Notes: a model not told the origin generated them from the sequence alone. DNA of 64,000 nucleotides from Devosia ginsengisoli (GCF_024707105.1 NZ_JANQAJ010000011.1:383488-447487), one strand, 5' to 3'. Positions 37,995 through 49,425 are shown, numbered from the stretch's first letter. Numbers and translations are program-made.

Positions 37995-38143
37995 CCGGTG
38001 GTTGGACACGCCTCCCACCGGCTCGCTAGGCCCGGCATTCTTGCAACAATCCACCTCGAACACCTGCCATTGCTGGACGCCATGGTGACAAACCCATAGA
38101 AATTGCGCCAATTTGTCGCTGCATTCGCGGAGTCGGGGTCGCC

Positions 38144-40537
38144 GTGTCAGTTGGTTCGTTCTTCAGCCGTCTCTGGGCGCTTTTCGCCTATGATCGATCC
38201 ATCGGTTTCGGCCTCGAATATATTGGCCTCACCACCTTGCGGTATCCGCGCGCCGTGGCGCTGGCCGTGCTGGCCTTTTCCATCCTCTGTTTCACGCAGA
38301 TTCCGCGCGCCAATGTCGATGGCGACCTGCTGCGCGTCTATGCCCATTCCGGCGAGCATTACGATGCCTATGCCCAGCTCTCGGAAACCTTCGGCACGTT
38401 CGAGAACGACATCTATGTGCTGGTCTCGTCCCCACGGATGACCGAACCCGAAACGCTGGAGCGCGTGCGCGAGCTGGCCTTCGATCTCGAGCTCAACGAA
38501 TTCGCCGTGGGCACCATGTCGCCCTTCACTTTGCGCAAGCCCGATGGGCGGGGCGGCTCGGTGCCGGCCGTGCCCGAGGGCATGGACGATTTCGGCGAAG
38601 TGGCCATCGCCCTCAGCGACCTGCAGCAGAATGATCCGATGATGCGCAACCTCATCACGCCGGATCTGAGCGGCGTGGTGCTCATCATGTTCCCCAACCA
38701 GGAAATGACCAAGGGCGACGGCACCAAGCGGATGATCGCCTCCTTGCGCGACACGATCGCCTTCTATCAGGACGAGAATATTTCCATCGAGCTGACCGGC
38801 CCGCCGATCTGGACCTCGGAAATGCTCAATGCCGCCGTGGACGACCAGGTCAAGTTCACCGTCTGGGGGTTCGGGCTCGGCGCCATCATCGCCCTGCTGG
38901 CCCTGCGCTCGCTGCCCGGCGCGCTATTGGTCGCGGCCACGCCGTTCCTGGCGGTGATGTGGTCGATGGGCATTATCCTTCTCTTCTTCGGCTCCTTCTC
39001 GTTCCTCACCATCATCGTGACGACTTTGGTGCTGGTGATCAGCTTCGCGGAGTCGATGTTCTTCATCTTCAACTGGCTGGCCTATTGGCGCGACGGCATG
39101 GAGCCCAACAAGGCGGTGGATGCCACGGTCAAACTGGTCGGTCCCGCCGCGGGCCTGACCATGCTGACCACTCTGGTCAGCTTCGCCTCGCTCTGGTTCA
39201 CCCCGGGCCAGGGTATCAGGGAATTCTCCATTGCCGGCGCCATCGGCACGTTCCTGCTGTTCGTCTGCCTCATGACCTTCCTGCCGCTGATGCTGAAGGC
39301 CGCGGTGCGGCTCGGCTTCAAGGCCCCCAAACGCTCCAGCCTCGTATTGACCGCGCCCCTGCCCCTCGCCTGGTTCATCGCCAGCCGCTTCGGGCGCCTG
39401 CTGTCGATCCTGGCCATCGTCGTCACGCTGGTGCTGTTCATCCCCTATGTGCTGATCAAGCCGCATTTCTCCTTCGAGGATTTCGTGGCCAAGGACTCGA
39501 CGGCGTTGACCGCGGCCGAGGAGATCGACGATGGCGTGGGTGGCGTGGCGCCGCTCTATATCCGCGTGCCCCTGCAGGACAACGACCCCAATGTCACGCC
39601 GCGCGATTTCGAGACGATCCGCAAGGTCCACGAAATCCTGGAAAGCCATCTCGGGCAGAACAAGGTCATCTCCGCCGCGGCGCTGACCAATTACACCGAT
39701 AGCGGCTTTACCCGCGAAGAGGTGTTCGACGCCGTCGGCCCCTTCATGCGCAAGCGCTTCGTGACCGATGACGGCAGCCAGGCGCTGGTCACCGGCTTCA
39801 TGCCGACCATTATCGACTCCGAAGACCTCAAGCTGCTGGTCGAGAATGTCACCGCCGAAATGCGGGCGGCCGGCATAGACGGCGCCGAAATCGGCGGCTT
39901 CCGCATTCTCACCACCTATGCCACCGACCAGATCGTCACCGGGCTGCAGCTCGACCTCACGGGGTCGGTGCTGGTCAATATCGCTTTGATCGGCTTCGCC
40001 TTCCAATCCTTCCGGGTCGCTCTGGCCTCGGCCATCCCCAACCTCTTCCCCGTGCTGGGCACCATTGCCTGGCTCTATCTCAGCGGCCAGGGACTGCAAC
40101 TGACCACGGTCATCGCCCTTACCATCGCCTTCGGCATCGCGGTGGACGACACGGTGCATTTCCTGTCGCACTATCTCCATTCGCGCCGCGAGGAAAAGCG
40201 GCCGCATCTGGAGGCGGTCAAGCATACGCTGGACCGCATTGGCGGAGCCATTGTCGCCACCACCATCATCCTGTGTTCGGGCGTGGTGATCGTCACCTTC
40301 TCCGAATTGCCGCAGGTGGCCCTGTTCGGCACGCTCTTCGTCTCCACCCTGGCCTTCGCGGTCATCGGCGATCTGTTCATCCTGCCGGCCCTGCTGGCGG
40401 CGGGTGGCAAGTTCTTCCAGCCGCTGGGCAAGATCAGGGTGCGCACCGTCGACCATGACGCGACCCCCGACGATCCGACCGGGGACACCGCGACCGGCGA
40501 TGGCGGCACCGAGGGCGGGCAGCCGCACACGGTATAG
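38144..40537 (+). CDS. RND/MMPL family transporter
   Basis: The 797-residue protein has the two-fold RND layout: one helix, a large periplasmic domain (residues about 65-240), five to six helices, a second helix with periplasmic domain (residues 415-595), then a final five-helix bundle with AFGIAVDDTVHFLSHYLHSR, the conserved acidic motif of MMPL proteins. Such proteins move hydrophobic molecules, for example hopanoids or lipids, by proton motive force; the substrate here is unknown. The start is GTG at 38144. The gene is not accompanied by periplasmic adaptor or outer-membrane genes. Confidence 0.9.
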   Translation: MSVGSFFSRLWALFAYDRSIGFGLEYIGLTTLRYPRAVALAVLAFSILCFTQIPRANVDGDLLRVYAHSGEHYDAYAQLSETFGTFENDIYVLVSSPRMTEPETLERVRELAFDLELNEFAVGTMSPFTLRKPDGRGGSVPAVPEGMDDFGEVAIALSDLQQNDPMMRNLITPDLSGVVLIMFPNQEMTKGDGTKRMIASLRDTIAFYQDENISIELTGPPIWTSEMLNAAVDDQVKFTVWGFGLGAIIALLALRSLPGALLVAATPFLAVMWSMGIILLFFGSFSFLTIIVTTLVLVISFAESMFFIFNWLAYWRDGMEPNKAVDATVKLVGPAAGLTMLTTLVSFASLWFTPGQGIREFSIAGAIGTFLLFVCLMTFLPLMLKAAVRLGFKAPKRSSLVLTAPLPLAWFIASRFGRLLSILAIVVTLVLFIPYVLIKPHFSFEDFVAKDSTALTAAEEIDDGVGGVAPLYIRVPLQDNDPNVTPRDFETIRKVHEILESHLGQNKVISAAALTNYTDSGFTREEVFDAVGPFMRKRFVTDDGSQALVTGFMPTIIDSEDLKLLVENVTAEMRAAGIDGAEIGGFRILTTYATDQIVTGLQLDLTGSVLVNIALIGFAFQSFRVALASAIPNLFPVLGTIAWLYLSGQGLQLTTVIALTIAFGIAVDDTVHFLSHYLHSRREEKRPHLEAVKHTLDRIGGAIVATTIILCSGVVIVTFSELPQVALFGTLFVSTLAFAVIGDLFILPALLAAGGKFFQPLGKIRVRTVDHDATPDDPTGDTATGDGGTEGGQPHTV

Positions 40538-40650
40538 CGAGCGGCGCTTGCGGGGCGCAGCGGCGCCCGTTTACATGGTTCGGCTGATTCTGCCATGGCC
40601 CCGAATCAGGGGTTTGCGGCGCGCAGGGACTTGGTATCGATTGGGGGATG

Positions 40651-40699
40651 AAATCTGCCGGGGGGCATGGTTTCAAAATCTGCCGAAGGCATGATTTCA
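40651..40699 (+). repeat. Imperfect tandem duplication before a secreted-protein gene
   Basis: AAATCTGCCGGGGGGCATGG followed by TTTCA (40651-40675), then the same unit with three substitutions and one base shorter (40676-40699). It ends 4 bases before the GGAGG of the gene at 40717. Each unit is flanked by GAAATC/GATTTC-like ends. Confidence 0.75.
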
Positions 40700-40716
40700 C
40701 TGGAGGCTTAGTGCAA

Positions 40717-41238
40717 ATGACCTTTTTCGCATCCCTGTGGCGCGCCGCCGCGCTGGCAGGCCTGCTGGCCGTATCCGGCGCCGCCCCTGTTCTCGCCGCC
40801 CCGGCCGACGTGGCGCTGCTGCAGTCCTATATCGGGGAATGGCGCGGGCGCGGCGTGCTGATCGGCGCCAATACCGAGACCGTGGTCTGCCGCATGTCGC
40901 TGACCCAGGGCAATCAGCAGAAGGTCAATTACAACGGCCGCTGCACCCTGGCCGGTACGCAGCTCTCGGTGGCCGGCACCATGGCCTATGTCGAGGCCAG
41001 CCGGCGTTTCGAGGCCGCCATGAGCTCCAATGCCACCTTTACCGGCATCGCCGTGGGCCAGAAGCGCGGCGGCGGGCTGGTCTTCAACCTGCGCGAGCGC
41101 GACAAGGATGAAGAGGGCAAGGATCTCAACATTTCCGCCCAGATCAGCCTCAATGGCGACGCCATCAATGTGGTGTTCGAAGTGGTCTATGTCGAAAGCG
41201 GCGACAGCCTGCGCGCCGAGGTGCCCTTCTCGCGGTAA
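40717..41238 (+). CDS. Secreted protein, unknown function (possible lipid-binding)
   Basis: The 173-residue protein has a signal peptide (MTFFASLWRAAALAGLLAVS then GAAPVLAA, cleavage after VLA). The mature part starts with LLQSYIGEWRGRGVL and has a beta-rich pattern with two cysteines (VVCRMS, GRCTLAG). The YIGEWRGRG start recalls lipocalin-like DUF1579/heme-binding families, but I cannot confirm this. The gene follows the MMPL transporter on the same strand after 179 bases. The ATG at 40717 has GGAGG 12 nt upstream. Confidence 0.7.
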   Translation: MTFFASLWRAAALAGLLAVSGAAPVLAAPADVALLQSYIGEWRGRGVLIGANTETVVCRMSLTQGNQQKVNYNGRCTLAGTQLSVAGTMAYVEASRRFEAAMSSNATFTGIAVGQKRGGGLVFNLRERDKDEEGKDLNISAQISLNGDAINVVFEVVYVESGDSLRAEVPFSR

Positions 41239-41342
41239 GCGGCCCGGCGACCGCCAATTTGTTTTCAATCACAAGCCCTTGCGGCTGAAGAAGTCTTAAC
41301 CAGCTTGGCGCTAGGGTTCCGGCATTATTCCGGAGCGCCCAA

Positions 41343-42662
41343 TTGCGCAGCCTTGCCGTGACCAGTGCCGACACCCCGACTTCCGCCGACATGCTGCCGG
41401 GCGATCCCATCGGCGCACGCCTGCAGCGTCTCTGCGCCCTGCTCGGCATTGCCGGCGCACGGCTGAGCCTGCTGACGGATGACGGGGCTGAAGTCACCGC
41501 CGCTATCGGTCCTGCCGATGCCGACCTGCCAGCACTCGAAGCCCGCGCCCGTGCCGCCGGTCAGCCGCTGGTCATCGCGTCGCCTGCCTTCTATGCCGGC
41601 ATCGTGCTGCCGGGCGAAACCAGCCAATCCGCGCACCTGCTGAGCCTGTTCGATCCCCGCCCACGCAGCCCCGGCATGGCTTCCAATATCGCCGCACTGG
41701 CCGGCGAGGTGCTCGCCCGGGCCGTGATTGCGCAGCAGCGCCGCCAGATCGCGGCCCAGGCGCGGACCATTGCCGATTACGACGCGCTCGAGGAACAGCG
41801 GCGGAGCCTGTTCGACCGTGCTTCGGCCACGGCCCGGATCGGCGTCTGGCAGTGCAATCTCGCCGATAACAGCCTGAGCTGGACCAATGGCGTCTACGAC
41901 CTGTTCGAAGTTCCGCGAGACACGCCCATCACCCGCGAGACCACCCTGGCGCTCTATAGCGAAACCTCGCGGCGGGAAATGGAAGCCGCCCGCGCCCAGG
42001 CCATCGCCACCTGTTCGGATTTCTCGCTCGATTGCGAAATCATCACCACCAGGGGCAAGCGTCGCTGGATGCGACTGACCGGGGCGGTGGAAAGCCGCGA
42101 CGGCGTCGCCCACCGCATTTTCGGCATGAAGCAGGACATTACCGAGGAAAAGCTGCTGGCCGACCGGACCCGCTACCTTGCCGAATTCGACGTGATGACG
42201 GGCCTAGCCAATCGCGGCCTGTTCCAGGCACGCCTTGTCGCGCTGGACGAGGGCCGCAAGCGCATCGGCACAATGCTGCTGATCGATCTCGACGGCTTCA
42301 AGCAGGTCAATGACACCTATGGCCATGCCGTTGGCGATGAATGCCTCAAGGAGGCCGCCGCCCGCCTGCTGGAAAGCTGCAGCGGCGCGGATCTCGTGGC
42401 GCGTATCGGCGGCGACGAATTCGCCGTGCTGCTCAATGCCGACATGACGCCGGGCGATGCGAAAATCCTGGCCGGCAATATCGTCGAAGCCATGCGCCGC
42501 CCCGTCACGAGGCTGGGCCAGACGCTCCGGCTCGGCGCCTCGGTGGGCGTGGCCCATTATCGCAGCGGCATCAGTGCCGAAGACCTGTTCCGCCAGGCCG
42601 ACACCGCCCTCTACGCCGCCAAAGCCGCCGGCCGCGACACCAGCCGCATCTTCGCGGCCTGA
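41343..42662 (+). CDS. PAS-GGDEF diguanylate cyclase
   Basis: The 439-residue cytoplasmic protein has an N-terminal GAF-like region (residues about 20-135), a coiled-coil linker (QQRRQIAAQARTIADYDALE), a PAS domain (about 155-275, with the PAC end FGMKQDITEEK), and a GGDEF domain with active site RIGGDEFAVLL (GGDEF from about residue 356). It should make cyclic-di-GMP in response to a signal sensed by GAF or PAS. The inhibitory RxxD site is absent (SGAD). The start is TTG at 41343, 9 nt after GGAG. Confidence 0.9.
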   Translation: MRSLAVTSADTPTSADMLPGDPIGARLQRLCALLGIAGARLSLLTDDGAEVTAAIGPADADLPALEARARAAGQPLVIASPAFYAGIVLPGETSQSAHLLSLFDPRPRSPGMASNIAALAGEVLARAVIAQQRRQIAAQARTIADYDALEEQRRSLFDRASATARIGVWQCNLADNSLSWTNGVYDLFEVPRDTPITRETTLALYSETSRREMEAARAQAIATCSDFSLDCEIITTRGKRRWMRLTGAVESRDGVAHRIFGMKQDITEEKLLADRTRYLAEFDVMTGLANRGLFQARLVALDEGRKRIGTMLLIDLDGFKQVNDTYGHAVGDECLKEAAARLLESCSGADLVARIGGDEFAVLLNADMTPGDAKILAGNIVEAMRRPVTRLGQTLRLGASVGVAHYRSGISAEDLFRQADTALYAAKAAGRDTSRIFAA

Positions 42663-42699
42663 GGGGCATCGGGCTGCCCCCCGAGTCCGGTGCGTGGGA

Positions 42700-42830
42700 T
42701 ACCCCCTCATTCCCTCCCCACAAGGGGGAGGGAGGCGCCAGATCGACCCTCAAGGACCTAATCTCAATGTTCCCGCTGTCACGGAGCGAGCTTCCCTCCC
42801 CCTTGTGGGGAGGGAGTGAGGGTGGGGGTA
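42700..42830. repeat. 131-bp imperfect palindrome with CTCCCTCCCC arms
   Basis: The left arm (about 42700-42735) contains CCCTCCCCACAAGGGGGAGG, and the right arm (about 42792-42830) is its near-inverse. They lie between the convergent 3' ends of the PAS-GGDEF gene and ssb. The core sequence recurs near 8483-8505. It has the same size and placement as the REPIN-like elements but an unrelated sequence. Confidence 0.8.
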
Positions 42831-42894
42831 TGAGAGCCCCGATATTCGGGCACCAGCACCCCCGCCCCCTTCCCAGAAGGGAGAGGCCGTCTCC

Positions 42895-43401
42895 TCAGAA
42901 CGGAATGTCGTCGTCCATGCCGCCAGGCTCGAAGGCCGGGGCATTGGCGCGGGGGCGCTGGCCGCCACCGCCGCCATTGTTGTTGTCGCGCACGCCGCGG
43001 AAGCCGGTGTCGCCACCGCCATAGCCGCCGCCGGCACTGTCGCCGTCGCCGCGACCATCGAGCAGCGTCAGGTTCGAGTTGAAGCCCTGCAGCACCACTT
43101 CGGTGGAATACTTGTCGGCGCCGGACTGGTCCTGCCACTTGCGGGTCTGCAACTGGCCTTCGAGATAGACCTTGCTGCCCTTGCGCAAATAGCTCTCGGC
43201 TACGCGCGCCAGCCCTTCCGAGAAGATCACCACACGGTGCCACTCGGTCTTTTCGCGGCGCTCGCCGGTATTCTTGTCTTTCCAGTTCTCGGAGGTGGCG
43301 ACGCTGAGATTGACCACCTTGCCACCGCTGGGGAGATTGCGCACCTCGGGATCGGCCCCGAGATTGCCGACCAGGATGACCTTGTTCACGCTGCCTGCCA
43401 T
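42895..43401 (-). CDS. ssb: Single-stranded DNA-binding protein
   Basis: The 168-residue protein has the OB-fold start [16 protein letters not shown], then [15 protein letters not shown] and [16 protein letters not shown] Gly/Asn-rich linker leads to the acidic tip DDDIPF that recruits partner proteins. It coats ssDNA in replication and repair. The start is the ATG at 43401 ([10 protein letters not shown]). An SOS box lies about 195 bases upstream, so it is probably LexA-regulated. Confidence 0.97.
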   Translation of the reverse strand: MAGSVNKVILVGNLGADPEVRNLPSGGKVVNLSVATSENWKDKNTGERREKTEWHRVVIFSEGLARVAESYLRKGSKVYLEGQLQTRKWQDQSGADKYSTEVVLQGFNSNLTLLDGRGDGDSAGGGYGGGDTGFRGVRDNNNGGGGGQRPRANAPAFEPGGMDDDIPF

Positions 43402-43594
43402 GGCAAAATTCCTTTTCGATTCAGTCCCGGTCTGCGTGGTCGCGGGACGCTTACTTACCCTGCGCAAGCCCTGCCCGCCCAGGCGCGGGCCGTTCATCGG
43501 TCTTGCTGCAACGGTTCTAGCGCTTCCGCGGTTGCTGCGCGCGCCAGAACCGATGTTTTGAACATATAAGACGCTGCCGGTCACACCGCCATAT

Positions 43595-43609
43595 GTTCAT
43601 GTTATGTTC
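43595..43609 (-). promoter_or_regulatory. SOS (LexA) box upstream of ssb
   Basis: On the plus strand GTTC-ATGTTAT-GTTC is a perfect match to the alphaproteobacterial LexA site GTTC-N7-GTTC. It lies in the intergenic region upstream of ssb, the nearest gene reading away. Confidence 0.85.
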
Positions 43610-43677
43610 TATTTGGCGACGGAGTCAAGCCGTGGGAATGCCGTTTGCCGGCGCCCCCACGGCCTGCTCTACCCGTA

Positions 43678-44025
43678 TCAGGCCGGCGTGAGTGCCAATG
43701 CGCAGGCCTGCGCGAGGTCCTTGTTCGGCGCCTCGGCACCCAGCGGTGTCGCCCAGCCGGATTTTTCGATGATCCCGCGTCGCGAATAGGCCGAGGCGGA
43801 GGTGAATTCCGCCAGCACCGCGACGGAGTTGGCATCGGTCCGCGACCGCTCCACGCAATAGGGCGTCAAGGCGGCCGCCAGGTCGATCGCAGAGCGCTTG
43901 GACGCCAGATCCTGGGCACTGCCGCCGGTCACCCAGCCACCCCAGGTAAAGCCGATGATGGCAAGGGCGACAGCGCCGGTCGCCGCGCCGTAAAGCGCGG
44001 GTTTCGTCCATTCAGGAATTTGCAT
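43678..44025 (-). CDS. Membrane-anchored small protein, unknown function
   Basis: The 115-residue protein has one membrane helix near the N terminus (LYGAATGAVALAIIGFTWGG) and a helical, mostly extracytoplasmic remainder with two cysteines (PYCVERSR, AQACALAL) that may be disulfide-bonded. The start is the ATG at 44025 (MQIPEWTKPA). I recognise no family. It lies between ssb and a LysE exporter and is transcribed in the ssb direction. Confidence 0.7.
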   Translation of the reverse strand: MQIPEWTKPALYGAATGAVALAIIGFTWGGWVTGGSAQDLASKRSAIDLAAALTPYCVERSRTDANSVAVLAEFTSASAYSRRGIIEKSGWATPLGAEAPNKDLAQACALALTPA

Positions 44026-44215
44026 GAGAGTCCGATCTGTATCGGGAAAGGCCGCAGGATTGCGGCCAGATAGTGACGATAGCATGCGGAGACTGGTAAT
44101 GCTCCGATTAATCCCCACGAGCCCGCGGTCCAGGTTGAACAGATCCTTCCCCTTCTCCTGACACTCCCTGTCAGCAGCCCTGCCCCAAAGCCAGTCGCAC
44201 ACATGGAAACCCGTC

Positions 44216-44860
44216 ATGGACTACGCGCAGGCGCTCTGGCTCTACCTCATCCTGCTGTTCGGCATCATCGTTGTGCCGGGCATGGACATGTTCTTCGTCC
44301 TCGCCAATGCGCTGACGCGCGGCCGCCGCGCCGGGTTCAGCGCCGTTGGCGGCATCATGCTGGGCGGTGCGGTCCATACGATGTTCGGCGCGCTGGCCGT
44401 CGGCGTCCTGACCCAGTTGCCCACCATGCTCTTCCAGGTGATGATCCTGGTCGGCGCGCCCTATATGGGCTGGATCGGCTATACTTTGCTGCGCAGCACC
44501 ATCACCGTGGACAGCATCGGCCGCGCCACGACGCGGTCCGACTGGGTCGCCTTCCGCCAGGGTCTCGTCACCTGCCTGCTCAATCCCAAAGCCTATCTCT
44601 TCGTCCTCGCCGTGTTCCCGCAATTCATGCGGCCCGAATATGGGCCGATCTGGTCGCAGGCTCTGGTCATGGGGTTGATGACGGTCGCCATGCAATTCCT
44701 CATCTATGGCGGGCTGGCGCTGGCCGCCGGCCGCGGGCGCGATGCGCTGGTCGGCCACCCTGACGTCACCATCTGGATCGGTCGCGGCGCCGGCGCGTTA
44801 TTCGTCGCGGCGGCCTTGTTTACAGCCTGGCACGGATTGACCCAGCATGTCGGCCCTTGA
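44216..44860 (+). CDS. LysE/RhtB family exporter
   Basis: The 214-residue protein with six membrane helices carries the family motif VVPGMDMFFVLANALTRGRR at the N terminus and LLNPKAYLFVLAVFPQF in the middle. Substrate unknown. The uvrA SOS box starts 14 bases after its stop codon. Confidence 0.9.
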   Translation: MDYAQALWLYLILLFGIIVVPGMDMFFVLANALTRGRRAGFSAVGGIMLGGAVHTMFGALAVGVLTQLPTMLFQVMILVGAPYMGWIGYTLLRSTITVDSIGRATTRSDWVAFRQGLVTCLLNPKAYLFVLAVFPQFMRPEYGPIWSQALVMGLMTVAMQFLIYGGLALAAGRGRDALVGHPDVTIWIGRGAGALFVAAALFTAWHGLTQHVGP

Positions 44861-44873
44861 CCGAATCCCTATT

Positions 44874-44888
44874 GTTCCGCTTATGTTC
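44874..44888 (+). promoter_or_regulatory. SOS (LexA) box upstream of uvrA
   Basis: GTTC-CGCTTAT-GTTC is a perfect GTTC-N7-GTTC site 189 bases before the uvrA start. A TTGACC at 44857-44862 with TTATGT 18 bases later would place a promoter overlapping the box; that promoter is a weak guess. Confidence 0.85.
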
Positions 44889-45076
44889 CAGGCGACGAAG
44901 GACGCTTTGGCAAGCGATCGGGGACACGCTAAGGTGAGCGGACCGAGGGGCGGCCATGCGCCGAGACCGCTTGCGAGAGGGACCAACCGAGCCTATCTGA
45001 ATGGCTCCCCTGAACCGAAGCCCGATATCGATTTTGCCGCCGCGCCGCCCTTGCGCGCAGAGAGCCATGGACTGAA

Positions 45077-47974
<2,898 letters not shown>

Positions 47975-48004
47975 TCCATCCCGATTCACGCCTCCGCTCC
48001 GTCG

Positions 48005-48025
48005 ATGCTAACAGTCCGTTAGCAT
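48005..48025. terminator. Hairpin after uvrA (possible terminator)
   Basis: Perfect 8-bp stem ATGCTAAC/GTTAGCAT with loop AGTCC, 31 bases after the uvrA stop. No T-run follows, so the role as terminator is uncertain. Confidence 0.4.
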
Positions 48026-48189
48026 TAGCGGGCGGTGGGTGAATGCGGGTTACCGCGCCCCATGTGACAAAATGACAAAAACCGCCATGCACCTCGCGCA
48101 TGAAGCGCTTGACGTTCGCGCCATGGTGCTGACGCGCAAATCATCCCATCTTGCAGGTGTCAGCACTCTGACCTGAAGGGAATACGCCG

Positions 48190-48342
48190 ATGTTTGTGCG
48201 TGCCGTCTGGCGCCTGAAGCGCCTGATCGACATCAAGCAGACGTTGCGGGAAATGGACGTTCCCTCGACGCGTGATGCCGATCTGCTGGGACTTTCCGGC
48301 CCCGACTTCTCCAAGATGACACGCGGCCTGTTCGACCGCTGA
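48190..48342 (+). CDS. 50-residue basic protein, unknown function
   Basis: The frame MFVRAVWRLKRLIDIKQTLR continues for 50 residues and ends GLFDR. GAAGGGAA lies 9 nt before the ATG, and codon use matches the neighbours. The charge pattern and length resemble the DUF1127 proteins, one of which follows 200 bases later, but the RxLxxLxDxxLxDIG core is not clearly present (DADLLGLS occupies that place). Confidence 0.6.
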   Translation: MFVRAVWRLKRLIDIKQTLREMDVPSTRDADLLGLSGPDFSKMTRGLFDR

Positions 48343-48542
48343 GCCGTTTCCGTCCGCAAAACCTGCCGCATGGCCGCCTCTCCACCACAGGGCGGCCATG
48401 ACTTTGCCCGACGCATTAACTCCGCACGAACGACTTTGGTTAAAGCCCTGCGCTAGACGCATGACCCATTTGACCAATCTCCCACTGCTCATTTGGCAGG
48501 CACTGCCCTAGATATTGCCTCGTAAACGAAAGGAGACTTCCA

Positions 48543-48692
48543 ATGGACATTCGCAAGACTTTCAAGAAGTGGGCCGCTTATCAGCAGACCGTTCGTGAGC
48601 TCGCCGCTCTCGACAATCGTCAGCTCAACGATCTGGGCATTTCGCGCACCGATATCAATCGCATCGCCCGCGATCATGCCAGCGCCCTCTAA
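48543..48692 (+). CDS. DUF1127 small protein
   Basis: The 49-residue protein MDIRKTFKKWAAYQQTVREL continues with AALDNRQLNDLGISRTDINR, the DUF1127 core. Free-standing DUF1127 proteins in alphaproteobacteria are Arg-rich, are linked to phosphate and RNA metabolism in Agrobacterium and to oxidative stress in Rhodobacter, and are often abundant. A strong AAAGGAG lies 8 nt before the ATG, and a terminator follows at 48729, so it is a single-gene transcript. Confidence 0.9.
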   Translation: MDIRKTFKKWAAYQQTVRELAALDNRQLNDLGISRTDINRIARDHASAL

Positions 48693-48728
48693 TATTTGCT
48701 CAACTGAACTTTCAGCCTGCGCAAATCG

Positions 48729-48768
48729 AACAGCCGCCTCTCCCTGAGATGCGGCTGTTTTGCTTTTT
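48729..48768. terminator. Intrinsic terminator of the DUF1127 gene
   Basis: Stem AACAGCCGC/GCGGCTGTT (48729-48737 with 48751-48759), then TTGCTTTTT on the plus strand. It sits just before the 3' end of the convergent GST gene. Confidence 0.85.
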
Positions 48769-48771
48769 GGA

Positions 48772-49425
48772 TCAAAAGGCTAGTCTGGCAATCAGCTCGT
48801 CATAACTGACCATGACGGCCTTGCGAAAAGCTGGTCGCTCCTGCAACCGCCGATACCAGTTCTCGACGCCAGGCATGGCCGGGCGATCGATCTGCATGGT
48901 GAACCAACGGTAGAGCGCCACGCCGGCCGCGATATCGGCATAGCTCAAACTATCCCCGGCCAGGTAATCCCGTTCGGCCAGATTCGCATCGAGAATGCGC
49001 AGGGCTGCAATCGTCTTGGCCAGCGCCGCCGCAATGGCCTTGTCGTCGCGCTGTTCCGGTGGCGTCCGTACCAGCAGCCAGAACACGGCAATCCAGCCCG
49101 GCTGGAAGGTGGTCGCGGTCCAGTCGGTCCATTGATCCACCAAAGCGCGCTCGCGCGGGTCGACCGGCCAGAGCGTGTTTTCGCCATAGGTTGCAGCCAG
49201 ATAGCGCAGGGTGGCGTGGCTCTCCCACACCGTGAGTTCCCTATCCTGCAGGGTCGGCACCAGCCCGTTGGGGTTCATCGCGCGATAGGCCGGCTCATCC
49301 AGCCCGCCATGCGATCCGCCGACCAGTTTGTGCGTATAGGGCAGGCCCAGTTCCTCGAGCGCCCACAGCGTTTTCTGCACATTGGCAGAGTTGGCGCGCC
49401 CCCACAGCGTCAGATTTGGACTCAA
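48772..49425 (-). CDS. Glutathione S-transferase
   Basis: The 217-residue protein has the thioredoxin-fold N-terminal domain (LTLWGRANSANVQKTLWALE, with the Ser in RANSAN as likely catalytic residue and NPNGLVPTLQD plus WESHATLRYLA for glutathione binding), and an all-helical C-terminal domain (AGDSLSYADIAAGVALYRW). The start is TTG at 49425, preceded by GGGAGG at 7 nt, which outweighs the absence of an ATG. The substrate is not predictable. Confidence 0.92.
   Translation of the reverse strand: MSPNLTLWGRANSANVQKTLWALEELGLPYTHKLVGGSHGGLDEPAYRAMNPNGLVPTLQDRELTVWESHATLRYLAATYGENTLWPVDPRERALVDQWTDWTATTFQPGWIAVFWLLVRTPPEQRDDKAIAAALAKTIAALRILDANLAERDYLAGDSLSYADIAAGVALYRWFTMQIDRPAMPGVENWYRRLQERPAFRKAVMVSYDELIARLAF

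Noticed and set aside
38924..40528. A 534-codon open frame antisense to the MMPL transporter
   Set aside because: Its composition (runs of Gln, Glu, Asp, His, Arg) is that of a reverse-frame translation. The sense frame has clear membrane helices and family motifs.
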